Origin: an uncultured Clostridium sp.
Lineage (GTDB): Bacteria; Bacillota; Clostridia; TANB77; CAG-508
DNA: 8,056 nt
Direction: 5' to 3'
Assembly: GCA_900557045.1 (NCBI GenBank)
Contig: USQY01000061.1
Coordinates: forward strand, 1 to 8,056
The position numbers and the translations under genes were made by a program. Positions 1 through 6,247 of the stretch are shown piece by piece. The first letter of the stretch is position 1. The number at the start of each line of letters is the position of its first letter. The notes beneath the pieces are model-generated. The model was not told the origin of the DNA, searched no databases, and was given only the letters and a program-made list of their open reading frames with translations.

Positions 1-51
1 AATCTTATGTGTCTATTTTTATTTCAAAGTGCGTCACTTAATTTTACCATT

Positions 52-119
52 TATATGGAAACTAGGTCTAAGACATGAAAAAATTTTTTCATGTCTTAGA
101 CCTATATAGAAACTATGTC
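52..119. repeat. Perfect 42-bp palindrome within an imperfect direct repeat
   Basis: Bases 63-83 and 84-104 are exact reverse complements with no spacer: 21-base arms, with A6 meeting T6 at the centre. A 17-base direct repeat at 52-68 and 103-119 (15 of 17 identical, starting TATAT and containing GAAACTA) overlaps the outer ends of the palindrome, giving a 51-base period. A transcript from either strand would fold into a long hairpin. Neither side is followed by a T-run, so it is not a typical intrinsic terminator, although it lies where the minus-strand transcript from ppa to the small membrane gene should end. It could be a small mobile palindromic element, a protein-binding site or a processing/stability hairpin. 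The structure is certain; the role is unknown. Confidence 0.85.
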
Positions 120-172
120 CAATAATTTTTAAGTAAATTATAAAAATAAAATATAGTTTAGATATATAATAA

Positions 173-361
173 TTATTTTTTAACTACAACCACATTATTT
201 CCATTTTTTTCTTCAATTTCCTCAACATGAGTATTATTATATTTTTCTTTTTCTTGACTTATCAATCCATTTTCTCCGGTTAACACTGCCATAATTATTG
301 TAAGAAAAATCAAACCAATTAATATAAATAACATTGCATATACTAATGTATTTTTTTTCAT
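173..361 (-). CDS. Small single-span membrane protein, pilin-like N-terminal segment
   Basis: A 62-residue protein of unknown function. It has a Lys-Lys start, one hydrophobic span at about residues 6-28, then a polar, Glu/Lys/Asn-rich tail ending VVVVKK. The junction LTGENGLISQ at about residues 27-36 closely resembles the segment after the hydrophobic helix in type IV pilin-like proteins of Bacillota, where a (D/E)NG(I/L) motif follows the helix. The usual prepilin cleavage site (Gly before an aromatic or Thr/Ser residue, with Glu at +5) is absent, so processing by a prepilin peptidase is not supported. An AAGGGAG ribosome binding site lies about 12 bases before the ATG, a slightly long spacing. 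The gene begins 41 bases after the uppP stop and is probably cotranscribed with it. A reading frame this short in AT-rich DNA could be spurious, but the membrane span and ribosome binding site favour a real gene. Confidence 0.6.
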   Translation of the reverse strand: MKKNTLVYAMLFILIGLIFLTIIMAVLTGENGLISQEKEKYNNTHVEEIEEKNGNNVVVVKK

Positions 362-402
362 ATATTTTACACTCTCCCTTACTACTTACACATATAAAAA
401 TT

Positions 403-1191
403 TTACTTTAAAAAATATATTAATATTACTGCCAATCCAGCAATTACCCTATATATAGCAAAAACCTTGAAACTTCCTTTTTTCAAATACTGTAATAAAA
501 ATTTAATAACTCCTACACCTACTAAAAAGCTTGTTATAACACCAATAAAAAATTCTAAACTTAATGTAAAACTACTAAATTTAAAAATTGTTGCAGCAAG
601 TACTATAGGCGCTGATAGCATAAAAGAATATTTAGCTGCTGATTCCCTATCTACTTTTAGTATTCTTGCTGTTGTCATTGTTACACCTGATCTTGATACA
701 CCTGGAATAAAGGCTAATGCTTGTGATAAACCTACTAAAAAAGTTTCTTTTAATCCCATTTTTTCATAGCTTATTTTTGATTTACAATTTTTATCAACCA
801 CATATAAAATTATACCCATAACAATTAAAGCAGTTGCTATAATTAATGGTGCTTTTAATGCGTTTTCTAAAAAATGATCTAATAAGAATCCTATTATTCC
901 ACCTGGTATTGTTGCCAAAACTATATACCAGAACATTCTTCCTTCTGTTGACTTTTCTTTTTTTACTGCTAATTTATATCCACCTTTTATTAATTCAATC
1001 CAATCTTTGAAAAAGAACAATCCTATTGCTAATAATGTTCCAAAATGCAATGCTACATCAAATGATTCAGATAAACCACTCCAATTAAATATCCATGGTA
1101 TTAAAGTTAAATGTGCTGAACTAGATATTGGTAATAATTCTGTTAATCCTTGCACTATTCCTAAAATAATTGATTGCATATATATGTTCAT
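403..1191 (-). CDS. uppP: Undecaprenyl-diphosphatase (UppP/BacA)
   Basis: Integral membrane phosphatase that converts undecaprenyl diphosphate to the monophosphate, recycling the lipid carrier for peptidoglycan and other wall polymers; it also underlies basal bacitracin resistance. Both family motifs are present. Numbered from the longer start at 1200, they are QGLTELLPISSSAHL at 17-31, with the conserved Glu21, and PGVSRSGVTMTTA at 166-178, with the conserved Arg170. Several hydrophobic spans fill the rest, and the length is normal for the family. An in-frame ATG at 1200 would touch the AAAGG ribosome binding site with no spacer, so I prefer the ATG at 1191, about 9 bases after it, giving 262 residues. 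The gene starts about 21 bases after the dpaA stop, so cotranscription is likely. The first acidic residue of the E. coli motif is Gln here, a common variant. Confidence 0.95.
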   Translation of the reverse strand: MNIYMQSIILGIVQGLTELLPISSSAHLTLIPWIFNWSGLSESFDVALHFGTLLAIGLFFFKDWIELIKGGYKLAVKKEKSTEGRMFWYIVLATIPGGIIGFLLDHFLENALKAPLIIATALIVMGIILYVVDKNCKSKISYEKMGLKETFLVGLSQALAFIPGVSRSGVTMTTARILKVDRESAAKYSFMLSAPIVLAATIFKFSSFTLSLEFFIGVITSFLVGVGVIKFLLQYLKKGSFKVFAIYRVIAGLAVILIYFLK

Positions 1192-1212
1192 TTTTATCAT
1201 CCTTTCTTATAA

Positions 1213-2145
1213 TTATAATTCTTTTACAATTTCATAAATATATTTTGCAGCTGTTTCAGGTGCTACTTTTCCTGGAAGTGCTAGTGCCCATACAGTTTGC
1301 AGCTGTAATCTATCTGCCTCATCAAAATCTATTCCTCCTGGTTTTGATGCTAAGTCAATTAATAAACAGTCTTTTTTTATTAATTTCAGATTATTTTTAT
1401 CTAATATTAAATAAGGAATTGTATTAAAAATAAAATCAAATTTATCTAAATTCTCATTTAATTTTTCTAAACAAATAGCATTATATCCATACGCCTGTAT
1501 CCAAGCAATATCTGATTGCTTTCTTGCTTCACAATATACTTGTGCTCCAATTCCTAATAACATTTTTGATAAAATTTTTCCTATTCTTCCAAAACCTAAT
1601 ACCAAACATTTACTATTATGAATTGTTTTTAAGCTTTTTTCCATAGCAATTTGAATAGCTCCTTCTGCTGTTGGAATTGAATTTAATACTGTAAGTTCTT
1701 CTTGTTTTAAAATATCTATTATTTCATTTTGATTAATATCTTTTATTGCTTTATATTTTTTATCATTTATAGAATTATTTTCATTTTTTAAACATTCTGA
1801 ACTTTGAATTAATTCCTCATTTATAATTTTTATATAACTTTGTATTTCATTAGTAATATTTCCTGTTACTATTTTTTTATTTTTTGATTTTTCAAATATA
1901 TCTCGAACCTCAATTTTTTTATCAGAAAATACTGCATTAACAAATTTACCATCTTTAGATAATGGAATTGAAGTTATTATTGTATCTGATTTCGATAATA
2001 CACCTTCCAACCTTTTTTCATGATTAAAATTTTTCAATTGTTCACAATTGTCTAAACCATATAAAACAATTTGCTTTTTATCCTTCTCTAAAAATTTAAT
2101 TAATTGAACTGTTCTAGAATCTCCACCTATTATACCTATATTCAT
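1213..2145 (-). CDS. dpaA: Dipicolinate synthase subunit A (SpoVFA/DpaA)
   Basis: NAD(P)-binding subunit of dipicolinate synthase, which makes the spore-core metabolite dipicolinic acid from the lysine-pathway intermediate in the mother cell. Family hallmarks are the N-terminal GIIGGDSR at residues 4-11, NSIPTAEG at 155-162, a Rossmann motif GFGRIG at 184-189, LASKPGG at 265-271 and LPGKVAPETA at 290-299; all align with Bacillus SpoVFA as I recall it. At 310 residues it is slightly longer than the Bacillus protein (about 297), because of an Asn/Lys/Glu-rich stretch at about residues 112-145. An AAAGGG site lies 8 bases before the ATG. Its usual partner, subunit B (SpoVFB), is not in the window; the next gene is uppP. 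I found no recognisable mother-cell sigma promoter in the 95-base gap before it. Confidence 0.93.
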   Translation of the reverse strand: MNIGIIGGDSRTVQLIKFLEKDKKQIVLYGLDNCEQLKNFNHEKRLEGVLSKSDTIITSIPLSKDGKFVNAVFSDKKIEVRDIFEKSKNKKIVTGNITNEIQSYIKIINEELIQSSECLKNENNSINDKKYKAIKDINQNEIIDILKQEELTVLNSIPTAEGAIQIAMEKSLKTIHNSKCLVLGFGRIGKILSKMLLGIGAQVYCEARKQSDIAWIQAYGYNAICLEKLNENLDKFDFIFNTIPYLILDKNNLKLIKKDCLLIDLASKPGGIDFDEADRLQLQTVWALALPGKVAPETAAKYIYEIVKEL

Positions 2146-2169
2146 AATTTCAACCCTTTCTTTTTATAG

Positions 2170-2198
2170 CCTATTACAAATATATTTTTTCTAATAGG
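2170..2198. repeat. Short inverted repeat before dpaA
   Basis: CCTATTA at 2170-2176 and TAATAGG at 2192-2198 are 7-base exact inverted arms around a 15-base AT-rich spacer, in the gap between the TPR gene stop and the dpaA start. It could be an operator or a weak RNA hairpin 25 bases upstream of dpaA, but repeats this size arise by chance in such AT-rich DNA. Confidence 0.3.
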
Positions 2199-2240
2199 TA
2201 ATTATTCTTTCTATTTACTTTTGCTAGTTATTATTCCTAT

Positions 2241-3296
2241 TTATTCTCTTTCTTTTTCATTTTGTAATTCCTGATTTTTATCTTGTTCTATTTGATTTTC
2301 ATCATCATATATAGCACTTTTTCCACCATTTAATGAATCTACTAAATTATACATTTCTTCTAAATATTTATTAGTCTTTCTTTCTTTTTTTGAAAGTTTA
2401 ATTTTTATTTTTCTAGGTTCATTAGGAATTTTAATTTTTTCTTGTATTGGTAAAAATAGTGGTTGTTTAACTATTTTTTTCTCTAATTTTTTATCCAACT
2501 CTAATGCTATATTTATATAATATAAAGCCTTATCATTTTCTCCTTGTATTAACGATATTTGTGCTAAATAGTAATATGCCATTCCTTCTAAATCCTCAGA
2601 CTGTAAACAAGATATAAAATAATCTTTAGCTTCATCTAATTCACCTTGTATCATGGCTATAAGCGCTAATTTGTATTCTCCATTATATAAATAAGTATTT
2701 AATTGTGCAGCTTTTTCATAATATTCCTTTGCTTTTTGAAAATCATTAAGTCTAGTAAATACCATTCCTAAATCATAATATAATTCATATCTAGTAGGAT
2801 TATATTTTAAAGAGTCCATATATACTGAAACCGCTTCTTTAAATCTCTCCTCATCATACAATATATTTCCTAATAGTCTGGTTGCTTCAAAATAATCTGG
2901 TTTCATTTTCAACAAATCTTGTAACATTATTATTGCTTCATCTTTTTTTTCACTTTTTTCTAATAAAAATGCTACTTTATACTGAGTTTTATAATCTTTT
3001 TCATTCAATTCAACTGCTCGTATATACTCATCAAGTGCTATATTTATTTTTCCATCTTTTTCATATAATTCACCTAATATTTTGTGAATTGCATAATTTC
3101 TAGGATATTTATCTGCTAACTTTAGTGCATATTTTCTAGCTTCTTCGTTTTTATTAAAAAATAACATCGTTTTTAATTTTAATATTTTGATTTTTTCTAA
3201 TAAATTAATTCTTTTAAATTTTACAAATAATATTACAGTTAGTATTATTATACATGCAGAAATAACTAGAAAATTAAATATTATTTTTTCGCCCAT
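2241..3296 (-). CDS. Membrane-anchored TPR-repeat protein
   Basis: A 351-residue protein with an N-terminal hydrophobic span at about residues 7-26, followed by a basic stretch, which suggests an anchor with the repeats in the cytoplasm. Residues about 68-271 form about six consecutive 34-residue tetratricopeptide units; the spacing of Gly/Ala, Tyr and Pro is regular (for example LNEKD, MKPDY and YNPTR at successive unit boundaries). The last 60 residues are highly charged (Lys-rich, then Glu/Gln/Asn-rich) and probably disordered. TPRs bind partner proteins, so an assembly or scaffold role is likely, but the partner is unknown and no enzymatic domain is visible. The start follows AGAGG by 6 bases and sits 10 bases after the ppa stop, so it is almost certainly translated from the ppa transcript. 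Confidence 0.85.
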   Translation of the reverse strand: MGEKIIFNFLVISACIIILTVILFVKFKRINLLEKIKILKLKTMLFFNKNEEARKYALKLADKYPRNYAIHKILGELYEKDGKINIALDEYIRAVELNEKDYKTQYKVAFLLEKSEKKDEAIIMLQDLLKMKPDYFEATRLLGNILYDEERFKEAVSVYMDSLKYNPTRYELYYDLGMVFTRLNDFQKAKEYYEKAAQLNTYLYNGEYKLALIAMIQGELDEAKDYFISCLQSEDLEGMAYYYLAQISLIQGENDKALYYINIALELDKKLEKKIVKQPLFLPIQEKIKIPNEPRKIKIKLSKKERKTNKYLEEMYNLVDSLNGGKSAIYDDENQIEQDKNQELQNEKERE

Positions 3297-3306
3297 CTGT
3301 TACCTC

Positions 3307-3837
3307 TTATTTTTCAAATTTTTCTTTATAGTTTTCAATGCACTCTGAAATAATTTTTTCTGCATCCTCTCTTCCAAGCATTTTATCTATTGTTGTATGT
3401 TTTCCTTCCAAAGTTTTGTATACTTCAAAGAAATGCATTATTTCTTCCATAATATGACTTGGTAATTCGTTTATATCTTTATATGTATTTAAATATGGAT
3501 CCTTGTTGCATATAGCTATTATCTTTTCATCTTCTGCATTGTCATCTATCATTTTTAATACCCCTATAGGATAGCATTCCACCAAAGTTAAAGGTATTAT
3601 TTCTTCTTGACAAATTACTAATACATCTAATGGGTCACCATCTCCTGCATAAGTTCTTGGAATAAATCCATAGTTTGCTGGGTAATGTGTGGCTGTATAT
3701 AAAATTCTGTCTAATTTTAAAAATCCTGTTTCTTTATCTAATTCGTATTTATTTCTTCCGTTTTTTTGAATTTCTATTACTGCTACAAAATCATCTTTTT
3801 TTATTCTCTCCCCATTTATGTCATGCCATATATTCAT
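3307..3837 (-). CDS. ppa: Inorganic pyrophosphatase, family I (soluble)
   Basis: Cytoplasmic enzyme that hydrolyses pyrophosphate to phosphate, pulling biosynthetic reactions such as nucleic acid and tRNA charging forward. At 176 residues it has the usual bacterial length. The signature DGDPLDVLV is at 66-74. By alignment with the E. coli enzyme the catalytic and metal-binding set is intact: Glu22, Lys30, Glu32, Arg44, Tyr52, Tyr56, Asp66, Asp68, Asp71, Asp98, Asp103, Lys105, Tyr140 and Lys141. The ATG at 3837 follows AAAGGA by about 11 bases; the two ATGs between them are in another frame and lie too close to the ribosome binding site. It is the first gene of a unit that continues into the TPR gene 10 bases downstream, and it has its own promoter at 3870-3898. 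Confidence 0.97.
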   Translation of the reverse strand: MNIWHDINGERIKKDDFVAVIEIQKNGRNKYELDKETGFLKLDRILYTATHYPANYGFIPRTYAGDGDPLDVLVICQEEIIPLTLVECYPIGVLKMIDDNAEDEKIIAICNKDPYLNTYKDINELPSHIMEEIMHFFEVYKTLEGKHTTIDKMLGREDAEKIISECIENYKEKFEK

Positions 3838-3869
3838 TTAGCATCATATCCTTTCTTTTGTTTTTTTCT

Positions 3870-3898
3870 ATTTTATGATACTTTTTATAAATTGTCAA
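3870..3898 (-). promoter_or_regulatory. Sigma-A-type promoter of the ppa operon
   Basis: On the minus strand a perfect -35 hexamer TTGACA (3898-3893) and a -10 hexamer TAAAAT (3875-3870, five of six consensus) are separated by exactly 17 bases. The start of transcription should fall near 3863, about 26 bases before the ppa ATG. It lies just after the groEL terminator, so the two units look independent. Confidence 0.85.
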
Positions 3899-3913
3899 TG
3901 CACAATTACTTCT

Positions 3914-3967
3914 AAAAAAAGCAAGCCCTTCGAATTTAGTAAAGTACATACCGAATTCGAAAGGCTT
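3914..3967 (-). terminator. Intrinsic terminator after groEL
   Basis: On the minus strand, 14-base arms (3967-3954 and 3936-3923, AAGCCTTTCGAATT with its complement) pair throughout with one U-G wobble around a 17-base loop. After two bases a run of seven T residues follows (3920-3914). It begins 22 bases past the groEL stop. The plus-strand reading has no comparable T-run, so it acts for groEL. Confidence 0.93.
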
Positions 3968-3988
3968 ATTACTATATTCAATTAATTA

Positions 3989-5629
3989 TTAATACATTCC
4001 ACCCATTGCTGCTGATGGATCATCATTTGCGCCACCACAATTACATCCTGATTTTTCTTTTTTATCTGTAACAATACTTTCAGTTGTTAATACCATAGAT
4101 GCTATAGAAGCAGCATTTTGCAATGCACTACGTGATACTTTTGTAGGATCCACTATTCCTGCTTTTTTCATGTCTACATATATTTCATCTGCAGCATTAA
4201 AGCCTGTTCCTGCAGGACTTTGTTTTACTTTTTCTAATATTACTGCTGGTTCTAGTCCTGCGTTTACAGCTATTTGTTTTACTGGTTCTTCTAATGCTTT
4301 TAATACTATTTTTGCACCAATTTTTTCGTCTTCTTTTAAATCTGCTAAGATTTTCTCTACTTCTGGAATAACATTTACATATGCTGTTCCTCCACCTGCT
4401 ACAATTCCCTCTTCTACTGCTGCTCTTGTTGCTGAAAGTGCATCTTCTATTCTTAATTTTTTATCTTTCATTTCTACTTCTGTTGCTGCACCTACTCCAA
4501 TTACCGCAACTCCTCCTGCTATTTTAGCAAGTCTTTCTTGTAAGTTTTCTTTTTCATATTCGCTTAGTTCTTCTGAAATTTGAGATTTTATTTGATTTAC
4601 TCTTTCTGTAATTGCTGTTTTATCTCCCATTCCATCTACTATTATAGTATTGTCTTTTTGTACTTTAACTTGTTTAGCTCTACCTAATTGTTCTATTGTT
4701 GTATCTTTTAATTCTAGTCCTAAATCAGATGTAATAACTTCACCACCTGTTAAAATTGCTAAATCTTCAAGCATTGCTTTTCTTTTATCTCCAAATCCTG
4801 GAGCTTTTACTGCAACTACATTTAATACTCCTCTTAATTTATTTAAAACAAGTGTTGATAATGCTTCACCTTCAATATCATCACATACTATAACTAGTTT
4901 TCCAGATGATTGCATTAATTGCTCTAATAAAGGTAATATTTCTTGAATATTGCTTATTTTTTTGTCTGTAATTAATATATATGGATTATCTACTACAGCT
5001 TCCATTTTTTCTGTATCTGTTACCATGTATGGAGATACATATCCTTTATCAAATTGCATACCTTCAACTATATTAAGTTCTGTATTTGATGTTTTTGATT
5101 CTTCTATTGTAATAACACCATCTTTAGAAACTTTCTCCATAGCTTCTGATATTAATTTTCCAACTTCTTCATTATTAGCTGAAATGCTTGCAACTCTTGC
5201 AATATCTTCTTTTCCGTTTACATTTGAGCTAATTTTTCTTAATCCTTCAACAGCTGCATCTACAGCCTTATCTATACCTCTTTTTATTGCCATTGGATCT
5301 CCACCTGCTGCAACATTTTTAACACCTTCTTTAATCATACTTTGTGCTAAAACAGTTGCTGTTGTTGTTCCATCACCTGCTACATCATTTGTTTTTGTAG
5401 AAACTTCTTTAACTAAACGAGCTCCCATATTTTCAAATGGGTCGTCTAATTCTATTTCTTTTGCAATTGTAACACCATCATTTGTTATTAGTGGTGCTCC
5501 ATAAGTTTTATCTAAAACAACATTTCTTCCTTTTGGTCCTAATGTTACTTTTACTGTATCTGCTAATTGATTTACACCATCTAGCAATTTTTTTCTGGCA
5601 TCTTCACCAAATTTTATTTCTTTTGCCAT
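3989..5629 (-). CDS. groEL: Chaperonin GroEL (Hsp60, large subunit)
   Basis: ATP-dependent folding chamber that works with GroES in the cytoplasm. At 546 residues it is full length. Visible landmarks are LGPKGRNV at about 30-37, the nucleotide-binding GDGTTTA at 85-91, and the equatorial signature with RIEDALSATRAAVEEG in the last third. The C-terminal tail is not the long Gly-Gly-Met repeat of many GroELs: it has a CNC pair at about 529-531 and ends AAMGGMY. A GGGAGG ribosome binding site is correctly placed before the ATG. The gene follows groES on the same strand after an unusually wide gap of 163 bases and ends in a strong terminator, so groES-groEL is a closed heat-shock unit. Regulation is probably by HrcA through the operator upstream of groES. 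Confidence 0.99.
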   Translation of the reverse strand: MAKEIKFGEDARKKLLDGVNQLADTVKVTLGPKGRNVVLDKTYGAPLITNDGVTIAKEIELDDPFENMGARLVKEVSTKTNDVAGDGTTTATVLAQSMIKEGVKNVAAGGDPMAIKRGIDKAVDAAVEGLRKISSNVNGKEDIARVASISANNEEVGKLISEAMEKVSKDGVITIEESKTSNTELNIVEGMQFDKGYVSPYMVTDTEKMEAVVDNPYILITDKKISNIQEILPLLEQLMQSSGKLVIVCDDIEGEALSTLVLNKLRGVLNVVAVKAPGFGDKRKAMLEDLAILTGGEVITSDLGLELKDTTIEQLGRAKQVKVQKDNTIIVDGMGDKTAITERVNQIKSQISEELSEYEKENLQERLAKIAGGVAVIGVGAATEVEMKDKKLRIEDALSATRAAVEEGIVAGGGTAYVNVIPEVEKILADLKEDEKIGAKIVLKALEEPVKQIAVNAGLEPAVILEKVKQSPAGTGFNAADEIYVDMKKAGIVDPTKVSRSALQNAASIASMVLTTESIVTDKKEKSGCNCGGANDDPSAAMGGMY

Positions 5630-5650
5630 TATAATTTACCTCCCTTTTTT

Positions 5651-5693
5651 CTATTGTATACATCTTTTCTTTATTATAGATGTTTTATAATAG
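5651..5693 (-). other. Possible hairpin upstream of the groEL ribosome binding site
   Basis: In the 163-base groES-groEL gap, ACATCT (5660-5665) pairs with AGATGT (5678-5683), and outside it CTATT (5651-5655) can pair with AATAG (5689-5693). It would sit only a few bases before the GGGAGG site of groEL, so it might modulate translation or mRNA processing. The pairing is AU-rich and weak. The rest of the gap holds no second CIRCE and no terminator, and I see no clear promoter; a short TG run lies near 5775-5790. Confidence 0.3.
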
Positions 5694-5792
5694 ACATTTA
5701 TATTTTTTCTTAATTAATGTATTTTCTATATGATTTACAATATTTCATAATATGTGAATTTATATCAGGAATATATAACACACACATATATA

Positions 5793-6074
5793 CTATTCAA
5801 CAATAGCTAAAATATCATTTTGTTTAACTATTATTAAATCTTCTCCTTCGTATTTTACTTCTGTTCCAGAATATTTGTTTAGAACAACTTTATCACCTTT
5901 TTTTACAATCACCTCTATTTCATTTCCGTCTACTTTCCCACCTGGTCCTACTTCTAATACCTCTGCTATTTGTGGTTTTTCTTTACTATTTGCAGTTAAT
6001 ATGATTCCACTTTTTGTTGTTTCTTCTGCTTCTATCATTTTAACTACTACTCTGTCTAATAATGGTTTTAACAT
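5793..6074 (-). CDS. groES: Co-chaperonin GroES (Hsp10)
   Basis: Seven-fold lid that caps GroEL and controls release of folded protein. At 93 residues it is normal length. The N-terminal strand KPLLDRVVVK is followed by the mobile loop at about 17-30, which contains the hydrophobic SGIILT that docks on GroEL. The family signature VLEVGPGG is at about 39-46, and the C-terminal strand EDLIIVKQNDILAIVE is intact. The ATG has a strong GGGAGG ribosome binding site (minus strand GGGAGGTAATTTTAATG). It is the first gene of the groES-groEL unit and lies downstream of a sigma-A-type promoter and a CIRCE-type operator, so heat-shock control by HrcA is expected. Confidence 0.98.
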   Translation of the reverse strand: MLKPLLDRVVVKMIEAEETTKSGIILTANSKEKPQIAEVLEVGPGGKVDGNEIEVIVKKGDKVVLNKYSGTEVKYEGEDLIIVKQNDILAIVE

Positions 6075-6146
6075 TAAAATTACCTCCCTCTCATTAATTA
6101 CAACATTATATTTTATGCTAGTTGTAATTATAATATTACAAAATTA

Positions 6147-6173
6147 TTAGCAGTCTATTTACTAGACTGCTAA
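6147..6173. promoter_or_regulatory. CIRCE-type HrcA operator, compensated variant
   Basis: The sequence reads TTAGCAGTC-N9-GACTGCTAA. The consensus CIRCE is TTAGCACTC-N9-GAGTGCTAA, so arm length and 9-base spacer are exact. One base differs in each arm, at mirror-image positions, and symmetry is kept. The inverted repeat extends outward to 15 exact bases per arm (6141-6155 with 6165-6179), plus TA/TA inside. It starts immediately downstream of the -10 hexamer and covers the predicted transcription start of groES, the usual place for an HrcA operator. Recognition by HrcA is inferred; the hrcA gene is not in the window. Confidence 0.85.
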
Positions 6174-6174
6174 T

Positions 6175-6203
6175 AATTTACACCCATATGGTCCAATTGT
6201 CAA
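6175..6203 (-). promoter_or_regulatory. Sigma-A-type promoter of groES-groEL
   Basis: On the minus strand a perfect TTGACA (6203-6198) is followed after 17 bases by TAAATT (6180-6175, four of six consensus). Its -10 box abuts the CIRCE-type operator and overlaps the outer part of the extended inverted repeat, so bound repressor would block the promoter. Confidence 0.8.
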
Positions 6204-6247
6204 TATGTTTTTTTAAAATTCACATAATTTTCACAAAACTTGTGTGG

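Noticed and set aside
27..39. AAGTG-CGT-CACTT small inverted repeat
   Set aside because: Five-base arms are expected by chance and there is no nearby gene start to give it meaning.
52..119. CRISPR repeat (GAAAC within repeats)
   Set aside because: Only two imperfect copies, and the intervening sequence is a palindrome that shares bases with the repeats rather than a unique spacer.
467..1427. Plus-strand open frames opposite uppP and dpaA
   Set aside because: They overlap well-supported minus-strand genes and show no recognisable domain.
2146..2240. Sporulation sigma-K or sigma-G promoter for dpaA
   Set aside because: No CATA-type -10 element with a properly spaced -35 could be found in this gap.
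4170..5504. Long plus-strand open frames opposite groEL
   Set aside because: They are antisense to an unmistakable groEL, have Ser/Thr-rich composition typical of shadow frames, and show no family motifs.
5770..5792. TG/TA microsatellite after groES
   Set aside because: Very short run in AT-rich intergenic DNA; no reason to think it is functional.
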